Notes under the pieces: model-generated
The model's input: only the letters and a program-made list of their open reading frames with translations
Told to the model about the DNA's origin: nothing
Databases searched by the model: none
In this document: in pieces, positions 13,860 through 21,246 of the stretch
Position numbering within the stretch: position 1 is the stretch's first letter
How the letters are laid out: every line of letters begins with the position of its first letter
Origin: Pseudomonadota bacterium
GTDB lineage: Bacteria > Pseudomonadota > Gammaproteobacteria > Burkholderiales > Thiobacillaceae
NCBI GenBank assembly: GCA_021836225.1
Contig: JAKBJA010000025.1
Coordinates: forward strand, 1-37,460
Reading direction: 5' to 3'
DNA length: 37,460 nt
Made by a program: the position numbers and the translations under genes

Positions 13860-14081
13860 ATGGACGACTTCGACCGCGCCCAGGAACTAGAACTGGCCGA
13901 ATACGAGCGCAACCAGCGCGCCGCCCTGCTGCCCGAGCCGCTGGCCGAATCGGCCACCCACTGCGCAGAATGCGACGACCCCATCCCGCAAGCCCGGCGC
14001 CTGGCGGTGCCGGGCATCACCCTGTGCGTGGCGTGCCAGCAGCGCCTCGAACACATTCGCAAACGCAAGCAACGGAGATAA
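13860..14081 (+). CDS. TraR/DksA-type zinc-finger protein
   Basis: The 73-aa product has the DksA/TraR C4 finger THCAECDDPIPQARRLAVPG followed by ITLCVACQQRLE (C-x2-C and C-x2-C). Short TraR-like proteins bind the RNA polymerase secondary channel and mimic DksA with ppGpp. They are routinely found in the Mu-like lysis/head region. The N-terminal helix (DDFDRAQELELAEYERNQRA) matches TraR's channel-inserting part. Confidence 0.9.
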   Translation: MDDFDRAQELELAEYERNQRAALLPEPLAESATHCAECDDPIPQARRLAVPGITLCVACQQRLEHIRKRKQRR

Positions 14082-14083
14082 TC

Positions 14084-14302
14084 ATGGGCGACGAACACAC
14101 CCTACTGCTGGGCGAGATCAAGGGCAAGCTGGATCTGGTGATCTCCAACCAGGACACCCAGGGCGCCAAGCTGGACGGGCTGGACAGCCGTCTGCGCAAG
14201 GTGGAGACCAAGGCGGCGGGTTATGGCGCGGTGGCGGGCGGCATGGTCGCGGTCGGCGTCGCGCTGCTGATCGAAAAAGGCAAGCACACGCTGGGATTGT
14301 GA
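14084..14302 (+). CDS. Small phage protein with coiled coil and TM segment
   Basis: The 72-aa product has a coiled-coil N-terminus (EHTLLLGEIKGKLDLVISNQ, then LDGLDSRLRKVETKA) and a C-terminal membrane segment (YGAVAGGMVAVGVALLIEKG). GGAG is eight bases before ATG 14084. Similar proteins precede the small terminase in Mu-like phages; a spanin or holin-related role is possible. The function is not known. Confidence 0.7.
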   Translation: MGDEHTLLLGEIKGKLDLVISNQDTQGAKLDGLDSRLRKVETKAAGYGAVAGGMVAVGVALLIEKGKHTLGL

Positions 14303-14305
14303 TTG

Positions 14306-14806
14306 ATGGCCCACCCCAAGGAAAAAAAGACCGCCGCCCGCGCGGCTTATGTTTACGAGGCGTTGACCCTGGAGGTGATAGCCCGGCGGATTGACGCCTC
14401 AATTGGCACGGTGTCGCGCTGGAAGCGCGATGCCGGAGACGGCGGCGACGACTGGGACCGGGCGCGCGCGGCTGCCCGGCTGTCCGGACAAGGCGCCGAA
14501 GCCGTCACCCAGGCGGTGATGGAAGACTTCGTGCTGCTGTTCCAGAGCACGCTGACCGAAGTCAAGGCGTCCACCGACATCAAGCCGCTGGCCAAGGCCG
14601 AGATCATCAGCCGCTTGAGTGATGCCTACAACAAGACCATGTCCGCCGTGGCCAGGGGTAACCCGAAGCTCTCCAGGCTGGCGGTGGCGATGGAGGTGTT
14701 GCAGCTCCAGGTCAAGTTCATCCGCGACAGTTATCCGCACTTGTCCGAGCCATTCTCGGACATGCTGGATCAGTTCGGACAGAAACTCAGTGAGGCATTC
14801 GGGTGA
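14306..14806 (+). CDS. Terminase small subunit-like protein (DUF1804, Mu gp27 type)
   Basis: The 166-aa product begins with an HTH (KTAARAAYVYEALTLEVIAR, then IDASIGTVSRWKRDAG) and continues with helices including LAKAEIISRLSDAYNKTMSA and LEVLQLQVKFIRDSYPHL-type sequence. This is DUF1804, located where Mu has gp27, and acts as the DNA-recognition partner of the large terminase. ATG 14306 is chosen over an upstream TTG. The gene overlaps the large subunit gene by four bases (GTGA). Confidence 0.85.
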   Translation: MAHPKEKKTAARAAYVYEALTLEVIARRIDASIGTVSRWKRDAGDGGDDWDRARAAARLSGQGAEAVTQAVMEDFVLLFQSTLTEVKASTDIKPLAKAEIISRLSDAYNKTMSAVARGNPKLSRLAVAMEVLQLQVKFIRDSYPHLSEPFSDMLDQFGQKLSEAFG

Positions 14807-16575
14807 GCTTCACCGAAAAAAACTTCCTGGAAGAGCTGCGCGCCCTGCAAAGCGAACTGCGCCGCGAGATCGAGGCGCATGCCGCGGGGCTTGATGCCTC
14901 TCCCAAGGCGATTGCCGAACGCCGTCGGCGCGTGCTGAAGGATGGCGACTTCAAGTTCTTTGCCTATACCTACTTCCCGCATCACATCCGCGGCGAGCCG
15001 TCGCTGTTCCAGGCGTTTTTTTGCGAGCGGTTCCCCAAGCTGCTGCGCCAGCCGCAGGGCGTCAAGGAATGGTTCAAGGCGCCCCGCGGCGAAGCGAAGT
15101 CCAGCCTGCTGACCAAGGTCGGGCCGGTATGGTGCGCGGTACAGGAGCTGCTGCAGCGCTCGGAGATACGCAGTGAGATCGGATGGGAAGGCACTGTACC
15201 GCCTGCCAACGATTATGTCGTAGTGCTGGGCGCGGAAACCCGGCTGCCGACCAAACTGCTGGAGGTCATCAAGACCGAACTGACCGTCAACAGTGCGCTG
15301 GCGCTGGATTTCCCCGAGGCATGCGGACGTGGCCCGACCTGGAAGGTGGGCGACATCGTCACCAGGACCGGCATGAAGGTGGAACCGTTCGGTGCCGAGC
15401 AGGCGATTCGCGGCACTTTCCACGGTGCGAGCCGTCCAAAATTATTGTTCGGTGACGACCTGATCACCGATGCCGAGGCGAAGAGCGCGACTGAACGCGA
15501 AAACCGCTGGAACTGGCTGGAGAAGGCCATCGACTACCTCGGCCCGCCTGATGGCTCGGTGAAGTTTTTGGGTGTTGGGACCGAGCTGGCGCGCGGCGAT
15601 CCGATCAGCCGCGCGGAAACCACCATCGGCCACAAGGTGCATCACTTCAAGGCCATCGAGCGCTTCCCCGACCGCATGGATCTGTGGGAGAACTGCGAAG
15701 AATTGATGCGCAATGATGACCCGCGTATGGCCGACGAATTCAGCAAGCGCGGCGAGGTGTGCCCGGAGGAGGCCATGCCATCACGCGCGTTCTTTGACCG
15801 CAACCAGGAGGAGATGAGCAAAGGCGCGATCACCAGCTGGCCATCGGTGCGCTCGCTGTTCTGGCTAATGCGCCAGCGCGCCAAGAACCGCCGGGCATTT
15901 GACACCGAAATGCAGGGGGTGGCCAAGAGCGACGATGACAAGGTGTTCGCGAACATCCAGTTTTGGGTACAGAAGCTCCAGCACTGGGTTTACTTCGGCG
16001 CCTGTGATCCATCGATGGGCAAGGGTGAGACGTCCGATCCGTCGGCCATTCTGGTGGGCGGCTATGACACGCTTGCCAAAAAGCTGCACGTGGTCGAGGC
16101 GGCCATCAAGCGCCGCGTGCCATCCAAGCTGGAACACGATTTAATCGAGATGCAGCGCGAGTACAAATGCCGCGCCATCGGCTTCGAGAATAACAACGCC
16201 TACGAGCACATGCGGCAAAGCTTCATTTTGGCCGGGATGGCCGCTGGCGTGCCGCTGCCGCTGGTCGGCATGACCGCGACGGTGGCTCCCGAAGTCCGCA
16301 TCGACAGCATCGAGCCATTCATCAGCGACGCCTTCGAGCCACGCATCCTGTTTCACCCCAAGCTTATCCAGTTGCTCGATGAGCTGGACACCTGGCCGCA
16401 GGCGATGACACAGCACCACTACGACGGTTTGACGGCGCTGCATATCCTGTGGGTGATCGCAACTACGCGCAGTGGCTCAATCGAATACAGCGCGCTCCAG
16501 CAGGATCGCGCATCCGCCAGGGCCGAGGCCGGGTTTTTCCCGGCAGACGGCGACATGAGCTTAAGAGGATATTGA
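14803..16575 (+). CDS. Terminase large subunit (Mu gp28-like)
   Basis: The 590-aa product is the packaging motor: Walker A-like APRGEAKSS at residues 93-101, acidic Walker B LLFGDDL at 214-220, and the RNase H-like nuclease beginning FGACDPSMGKGETSDPSAIL near residue 400. It packages phage DNA with flanking host DNA by headful cutting, as in Mu. GTG 14803 overlaps the small subunit gene. Length is in the normal range for gp28-like proteins. Confidence 0.92.
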   Translation: MSFTEKNFLEELRALQSELRREIEAHAAGLDASPKAIAERRRRVLKDGDFKFFAYTYFPHHIRGEPSLFQAFFCERFPKLLRQPQGVKEWFKAPRGEAKSSLLTKVGPVWCAVQELLQRSEIRSEIGWEGTVPPANDYVVVLGAETRLPTKLLEVIKTELTVNSALALDFPEACGRGPTWKVGDIVTRTGMKVEPFGAEQAIRGTFHGASRPKLLFGDDLITDAEAKSATERENRWNWLEKAIDYLGPPDGSVKFLGVGTELARGDPISRAETTIGHKVHHFKAIERFPDRMDLWENCEELMRNDDPRMADEFSKRGEVCPEEAMPSRAFFDRNQEEMSKGAITSWPSVRSLFWLMRQRAKNRRAFDTEMQGVAKSDDDKVFANIQFWVQKLQHWVYFGACDPSMGKGETSDPSAILVGGYDTLAKKLHVVEAAIKRRVPSKLEHDLIEMQREYKCRAIGFENNNAYEHMRQSFILAGMAAGVPLPLVGMTATVAPEVRIDSIEPFISDAFEPRILFHPKLIQLLDELDTWPQAMTQHHYDGLTALHILWVIATTRSGSIEYSALQQDRASARAEAGFFPADGDMSLRGY

Positions 16576-16576
16576 T

Positions 16577-18049
16577 ATGGCGCAAGACCCGAACGACAAG
16601 AACGTCAGGCCGGACCCGGGCGAGATCGCCACCACCCAGGACGGCCGCGATATCACGCGCGGCTTTCTCGGGCCGCTGCTCATCTCGCAGGACACGGTGC
16701 TGCGCATCGCCGGCGGTGATCTGCGTTACTACGAAGAGGTGTTGCGCGACGACCAGGTGATGTCCACCTTCCAGCAGCGCCGCCTGGCGGTGATTTCCGT
16801 GCCCTGGGAGGTCACTCCCGGCGGTCCCTCGCGCCTGGACAAGAAGGCCGCTGACTTCATCAAGCAAACGCTCCTCAACATCGGCTTCGACAACCTCACC
16901 GACAAGATGCTGTTCGGCGTGTTTTACGGATATTCGGTCGGAGAGTGCCTGTGGGCCTGCGACGCCACCACGATCAACCTGGGCCGGCTCAAGGTGCGCA
17001 AGGCGCGGCGCTTCCGTTTCGCGCCGGACGAAACCTTGCGCATGCTCACCTTCGCCAACATGTGGGAAGGCGAAGTGCTGCCGCCGCGCAAGTTCTGGGC
17101 TTTTTCCTGCGGCGCCGACAACGACGACGAGCCCTATGGCCTGGGCCTGGCCCACTGGCTGTACTGGCCGGTGTTTTTCAAGAAAAACGGCATCAAGCTG
17201 TGGCTCAAGTTTCTCGACAAGTTCGCCCAGCCGACCGCCAAGGGGGTCTACCCGCGCGGCTCGGAGCAGTCGGACATCGACCGGCTGCTCGCCGCGCTGT
17301 CCGCGATCAGCACCGACACCGGCATCGCCATCCCCGAGGGCATGGCGGTCGAATTGATCGAGGCGGCGCGCTCAGGAACCGTGGACTATGCCACCCTGCA
17401 CGACAAGATGAACCAGGCCATCTCCAAGGTGGTACTGGGGCAGATGATGACCAGCGAGGCGGTGGGCGGCCACAACAAGGCTGAGGTACAGATGCAGGTA
17501 CGGCAGGATCTGGTGCGCGCCGACGCCGACCTGATTTGCGACAGCTTCATGCAGGGGCCGGGGAAGTGGCTGACTGAATGGAATTTCCCCGGCGCGGCGC
17601 TGCCCAAGCTGCGCCGCGTCATCGAGGAGCCGGAGGATCTGAAGGCGCGCGCCGAACGCGACGCGAGCCTGTTCTCGATGGGTTACCGACCCACCTTGCG
17701 CTACGTGCAGGATACCTACGGCGGGGACTGGCAGGATGTGGGGATGCCCACGCCCAAGCCGCCGACCGCGCCCACGCCGGACAATCCAGCTTTTGCGGAA
17801 TCCGCGGACAGCGACGAGCTCGACCAGCTGGCGGCCGATCTGTCGGGCGACTGGGAGCGGGTCACCAGCCCGGTGATCGAGCCGATCCTGAAACTGGCGA
17901 ACGATTGCCATGATTATGCGGAATTCAACCGCCGCCTGCCCGACGTGATCGGCCAGATGGATCCGGCGGCGCTCACCGAGCTGCTCGCCCAGGGTCAATT
18001 CGTGGCCAATGTCTGGGGACGCGTCAACCCGGGCGAGGCCGATGGTTGA
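16577..18049 (+). CDS. Portal protein (DUF935, Mu gp29-like)
   Basis: The 490-aa product carries the DUF935 pattern: an N-terminal arm with RDITRGFLGPLLISQDTVLR, YYEEVLRDDQVMSTFQQRRL, the LLFGVFYGYSVGECLW-type core, and KARRFRFAPDETLRML. The portal forms the dodecameric DNA channel at one head vertex. It lies one base after the terminase gene, matching Mu order, and overlaps the next gene by eight bases. Confidence 0.93.
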   Translation: MAQDPNDKNVRPDPGEIATTQDGRDITRGFLGPLLISQDTVLRIAGGDLRYYEEVLRDDQVMSTFQQRRLAVISVPWEVTPGGPSRLDKKAADFIKQTLLNIGFDNLTDKMLFGVFYGYSVGECLWACDATTINLGRLKVRKARRFRFAPDETLRMLTFANMWEGEVLPPRKFWAFSCGADNDDEPYGLGLAHWLYWPVFFKKNGIKLWLKFLDKFAQPTAKGVYPRGSEQSDIDRLLAALSAISTDTGIAIPEGMAVELIEAARSGTVDYATLHDKMNQAISKVVLGQMMTSEAVGGHNKAEVQMQVRQDLVRADADLICDSFMQGPGKWLTEWNFPGAALPKLRRVIEEPEDLKARAERDASLFSMGYRPTLRYVQDTYGGDWQDVGMPTPKPPTAPTPDNPAFAESADSDELDQLAADLSGDWERVTSPVIEPILKLANDCHDYAEFNRRLPDVIGQMDPAALTELLAQGQFVANVWGRVNPGEADG

Positions 18050-19211
18050 GCTAAAGCCGCTGCCGCCGAAAGAAGCCATCGCCTTCTTCCGCCAGAAGGG
18101 CTACCAGATCGGCTTCGATTACCGGGATGTGTGGCAGGCAGAGCACCAGTCCGCGTTTACCGTCGCCAAGGCCATGCACCTGGACATCCTCAAGGACATC
18201 CGTTCCGAGGTGGACCGTGCGCTGGCCGACGGCACAACCTTTGCGGATTTTCGCCGCAATCTCAAGCCGACCCTGCAGCAGAAAGGCTGGTGGGGCGTCA
18301 AGGCCATGCGCGACCCGGTCACCGGCGAGGTGAAGGACGTGCAGCTCGGCAGCACGCGCCGCCTCCGGGTCATCTACGACACCAACCTGCGCACCGCTCA
18401 TGGCGAGGGGCAATGGGCGCGCATCCAGCAGACCAAGGACAGCTTCCCGTATCTCATGTATTCAGGCGGCCATTCGGCCCATCCGCGCCATCTGCATCTG
18501 TCCTGGAGCGGCATGGTGCTGCCGGTGGACGATCCGTTCTGGCAGGCGCATATGCCGGTCAAGGTATGGGGCTGCAAGTGCCGCGTCATCCAGCAGACCG
18601 AAGGCATGCTGCAACGCGCCGGCCGCCAGGTGGGCACCGCGCCCGTGGTGCCCGACTACACCTATCAGAACAAACGCACCGGCGCGATCCAGCAGATCCC
18701 GCAAGGCGTCGATCCGGCCTTTCATTATCCGCCGGGCGGCCGCATGGGCGCGCTGAACAGCTATCTGGCCGAGAAGGTGGACGGCGCCGCCCCGGATCTG
18801 GCGGTGGCTGCAGTGCAAGACCTGGTGCGCGGCGCTGCCCTCAGGAATTTTTTCAATAATCCGCAGGGGGTGTTCCCGATCGGCGTGATCCCCGCAGCCG
18901 ACGCCCAGCGCCTGGGCGCAGGCACGCAGACCGTGCGGCTGTCGGCCGAGACGCTGCAAAAGCAGGGTACGATACATCCCGAGCTGACCGCGGACGAATA
19001 CGCCCTGGTGCAGGATGCGATCGATTCCGGGCAGCTTATCCAGGATGGCGGCAACACGCTGATCTACCTGTGGGAGGACGGCGGCTACGTGACGGTGGTG
19101 AAGGCCACCAAGTCGGGCAAGGCGCTGTTCATGACCAGCCTGCGCCGGCTATCCGGCAAGGCAGCGAAGCGCGACGAGGAAATCAGGCGGCTGCAGAAGA
19201 AAAATCAGTGA
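18042..19211 (+). CDS. F: MuF (gp30) head protein with C-terminal PBECR-type nuclease domain
   Basis: The 389-aa product begins with a MuF domain (residues 1-215): EAIAFFRQKGYQIGFDYRDV, RRLRVIYDTNLRTAHGEGQW, HPRHLHLSWSGMVLPVDDPF and the Cys-containing VWGCKCRVIQQTEG. MuF proteins sit at the portal and are injected in some phages. The C-terminal about 100 residues (TVRLSAETLQKQGTIHPELT, then ALVQDAIDSGQLIQDGGNTL and YVTVVKATKSGKALFMTSLR) look like the phage-Barnase-EndoU-ColicinE5/D-RelE-like nuclease (PBECR) domain fused to MuF in many prophages. Mu gpF lacks such a tail. ATG 18042 overlaps the portal gene. Confidence 0.85.
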   Translation: MVELKPLPPKEAIAFFRQKGYQIGFDYRDVWQAEHQSAFTVAKAMHLDILKDIRSEVDRALADGTTFADFRRNLKPTLQQKGWWGVKAMRDPVTGEVKDVQLGSTRRLRVIYDTNLRTAHGEGQWARIQQTKDSFPYLMYSGGHSAHPRHLHLSWSGMVLPVDDPFWQAHMPVKVWGCKCRVIQQTEGMLQRAGRQVGTAPVVPDYTYQNKRTGAIQQIPQGVDPAFHYPPGGRMGALNSYLAEKVDGAAPDLAVAAVQDLVRGAALRNFFNNPQGVFPIGVIPAADAQRLGAGTQTVRLSAETLQKQGTIHPELTADEYALVQDAIDSGQLIQDGGNTLIYLWEDGGYVTVVKATKSGKALFMTSLRRLSGKAAKRDEEIRRLQKKNQ

Positions 19212-19511
19212 CGGGCGGTGGGGCCCCCCATTCCGCTTGCGCGGCAACCCCACATGGCGCTCCGGTCTTGCGACCGTGCTACGGCCGGGGGAATATCACC
19301 GTGTCACGCCCGTTATTCAAAGTATGCGACAAGGAATGCGGAGGCGCAAGCAAGCCGGGAATCGGGGCGCAAAGCAAGCAACGACGCGGACTTGTAGTTC
19401 AGGCCGCAATACAGAGCCATAGCGCGAAAAAATTAGCGGCAGGCACCCAACGCCTGTCCGGCGGCAGAATGCCGCGTTAAGTACCCGTTAAATCGCGCCG
19501 CAGGGGCATTC
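19212..19511 (+). ncRNA. Structured gap, candidate HEARO/omega-type RNA
   Basis: No convincing gene fits here. From about 19315 the sequence is hairpin-rich: CAGGC...GCCTG (about 19440-19457) and a perfect GCGGCA-gaa-TGCCGC (about 19462-19477), followed by TTAAGTACCCGTTAAATCGC and GGGGCATTCATGACC. The AGTACCCGTTAA block and terminal CATGA resemble what I remember of HEARO RNAs (IscB-associated omega RNA), which lie at ATGA/GTGA targets; GTGA also flanks the left side (19208). No IscB ORF is present, so it would be a stand-alone element. This is recall plus structure, not a covariance match. Confidence 0.35.
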
Positions 19512-19611
19512 ATGACCTGCGTGCTGGATGAGATTTACACCAGAGCCTTGCGGACGACTTCGCACCCGGTTAATCTTGCAACCGCCGTTCCCCCCGCAAC
19601 CCTGCTGCAAA

Positions 19612-19663
19612 CCCCTAAAACATTTTAGCAGAATCACCCGCATGCCCCCGCCACAATGGGGGC
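19612..19663 (+). promoter_or_regulatory. Putative Mor-activated late promoter (protease/capsid operon)
   Basis: CCCCTAAAACATTTTAG contains a perfect dyad CTAAAA-CA-TTTTAG (19615-19628), centred 42.5 bp before the ATG at 19664. A -10-like CACAAT is at 19652-19657, giving a start at or next to the ATG. A 9-bp perfect hairpin CATGCCCCC...GGGGGCATG (19641-19649 with 19658-19666) includes the start codon. The arrangement copies that upstream of 12545. Confidence 0.55.
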
Positions 19664-20779
19664 ATGAATACGACCAAGCCCATCCAGATTTTCAAGCCCG
19701 GCCGCCATACCGCCATGAGCGGCGCGGTGCTGGACTTCTCCGAATCCGACCTGCGGGCGTGCGCTGCGGCTTACGACCCGGCGCGGCACGAAGCGCCGCT
19801 GGTGGTTGGCCATCCCCGGCACGACGCCCCGGCCTACGGCTGGGTCAAGGCCCTGTCTTTCGCCGACGGCGCGCTGGATGCCGCACCCGACCAGGTGGAC
19901 GCCGCCTTTGCCGAGATGGTCAGCGGCGGCCGTTTCAAAAAGATTTCCGCCAGCTTCTATACCCCCGACTCCCCGCAGAACCCCGTGCCCGGCGTGTACT
20001 ACCTGCGCCACGTCGGATTTTTGGGCGCACAGCCGCCGGCGGTCAAGGGCCTGCGCACGCCCGAATTCGCCGATGCGGAGGAAGGCGTGATCGAGTTCGC
20101 GGACTGGTCCGACCTGCAGAACGCCTCCCTGTGGCGGCAGATGCGCGAGTGGATCATCAGCCGCTTCGGCCTGGACGAAGCGGACAAGGTGATTCCAGGC
20201 TATGCCGTCGCCACGCTGGAAGACGAAGCGCGCCAGGAAAGCCCTGATGAGACCGCCGATCCCGCACCTCAATATGCCGAACCCATTTCCAAAGTCGAAC
20301 CACCACGAGAGGAGAGTCATGTGACGCCTGAAGAAAAGGCCGCTCTGGAGGCCGAAAACGCCCAGCTCAAGCAGCAGCTCGCGCAGCGCGAAGCCGCCGA
20401 TCGCCACACCCGCAACGCCGCCTTCGCCGAGGACCTGGTGAAACAGGGCAAGCTGCTGCCGGCACGCCAGGCATTCATCGTCGCCTTCATGGACCAGGTC
20501 GAAGCCGAATCCGGCGTGATCGAATTCGGCGAGGGCGATGCCAAGCAGTCGCAGCCGGTCATCGAGGGATTCAAGGCGTTCCTGTCGGCGCTGCCCAAGC
20601 AGGTGGAATTCAGCGAAGTATCGAAAGCCGAGGGCCAGGCAGTGGCGGCGGATTTCGCCACGGCGCCCGGCTACGACGTGGACACGTCCGGCCTCGATAT
20701 CCACAGCAAGGCCCTGGCCTACCAGGAATCCAACCAAGTTGATTACGTCACCGCCGTCAAAGCTGTCGGCGGCCACTAA
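19664..20779 (+). CDS. I: Head maturation protease with scaffold (Mu gpI-like)
   Basis: The 371-aa product begins with the Mu gpI protease domain (residues 4-150: IQIFKPGRHTAMSGAVLDFS, LVVGHPRHDAPAYGWVKALS, GRFKKISASFYTP, YYLRHVGFLGAQPPAVKGL). VVGHP and KKISASF resemble the His and Ser motifs of S14/U35-type prohead proteases. The C-terminal third is a scaffold with the coiled coil AALEAENAQLKQQLAQREAA and is also made from an internal start (20321), as Mu gpZ is. The protease cleaves the scaffold during capsid assembly. There is no Shine-Dalgarno at 19664. Confidence 0.9.
   Translation: MNTTKPIQIFKPGRHTAMSGAVLDFSESDLRACAAAYDPARHEAPLVVGHPRHDAPAYGWVKALSFADGALDAAPDQVDAAFAEMVSGGRFKKISASFYTPDSPQNPVPGVYYLRHVGFLGAQPPAVKGLRTPEFADAEEGVIEFADWSDLQNASLWRQMREWIISRFGLDEADKVIPGYAVATLEDEARQESPDETADPAPQYAEPISKVEPPREESHVTPEEKAALEAENAQLKQQLAQREAADRHTRNAAFAEDLVKQGKLLPARQAFIVAFMDQVEAESGVIEFGEGDAKQSQPVIEGFKAFLSALPKQVEFSEVSKAEGQAVAADFATAPGYDVDTSGLDIHSKALAYQESNQVDYVTAVKAVGGH
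20321..20779 (+). CDS. Z: Scaffold protein from internal start (Mu gpZ-like)
   Basis: GTG 20321 is in frame with the protease gene (codon 220) and is preceded by GAGAGGAGAG, a strong ribosome site that has no other purpose inside the gene. The 152-aa product is the scaffold: a coiled coil (EKAALEAENAQLKQQLAQRE), then FAEDLVKQGKLLPARQAFIV and the C-terminal DYVTAVKAVGGH that binds capsid subunits in related phages. In Mu, gpZ is produced in the same way within gene I. Confidence 0.75.
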   Translation: MTPEEKAALEAENAQLKQQLAQREAADRHTRNAAFAEDLVKQGKLLPARQAFIVAFMDQVEAESGVIEFGEGDAKQSQPVIEGFKAFLSALPKQVEFSEVSKAEGQAVAADFATAPGYDVDTSGLDIHSKALAYQESNQVDYVTAVKAVGGH

Positions 20780-20791
20780 GGAGAGACATTC

Positions 20792-21208
20792 ATGAGCCAG
20801 CAAGCACACGATATTTTCAGCCTGAGCTTCACCGCTCCGTCCGCCGTCGCGCAGTATCGCGGCGTGGACTTTGCGGGGGCGCAGATCGCCGCCGCCGGCG
20901 CCAGGATCGCCGGTATCGCCAAACGCCCCGCCGCCATCGGCGAGCCGTTTGAAGCAGCGGTGATCGGTACGGCAACCTGCGAGGCGGGCGCGATCATCGC
21001 TGTCGGCCAGGCGCTGCAGATGGACGCCCAGGGCCGGGTGATTCCGGCCGACCCGCTCACGGTTGCCGCCGGTGCGACGGCGGTGACTTCCACCGCGGCC
21101 AACGGCGCGATCCTCGCCGGCGGCGATCTGCCGCAGTTCGTGGTCGGCCACGCCCTGGAGGCAGCCAGTGGCGCCGGCGCTTTCATCGAAGTGCTGCTGC
21201 GCCGTTAA
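20792..21208 (+). CDS. Capsid decoration-type protein (DUF2190-like)
   Basis: The 138-aa product is Ala/Gly-rich with repeated beta strands (VDFAGAQIAAAGARIAGIAK, GEPFEAAVIGTATCEAGAII, QGRVIPADPLTVAAGATAVT, VVGHALEAASGAGAFIEVLL). This is the DUF2190/head-fiber-like pattern found between protease and capsid genes in Mu-like phages, where it is thought to decorate or stabilise the head. AAGGAGAG precedes ATG. Confidence 0.8.
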   Translation: MSQQAHDIFSLSFTAPSAVAQYRGVDFAGAQIAAAGARIAGIAKRPAAIGEPFEAAVIGTATCEAGAIIAVGQALQMDAQGRVIPADPLTVAAGATAVTSTAANGAILAGGDLPQFVVGHALEAASGAGAFIEVLLRR

Positions 21209-21246
21209 CCCGCCGCACCCACACACGATTTTTACAGGAGCTTAAA

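Noticed and set aside
19512..19628. 38-codon plus ORF (MTCVLDEIYT...) before the protease gene
   Set aside because: It ends within the putative promoter dyad, has no ribosome site and no recognisable family; possibly part of the structured RNA region.
19634..21226. 530-codon open frame on the minus strand
   Set aside because: It mirrors the protease, scaffold and decoration genes in GC-rich DNA; the product is His/Gly/Ala/Arg-rich without domains, whereas the plus frames are recognisable phage proteins.
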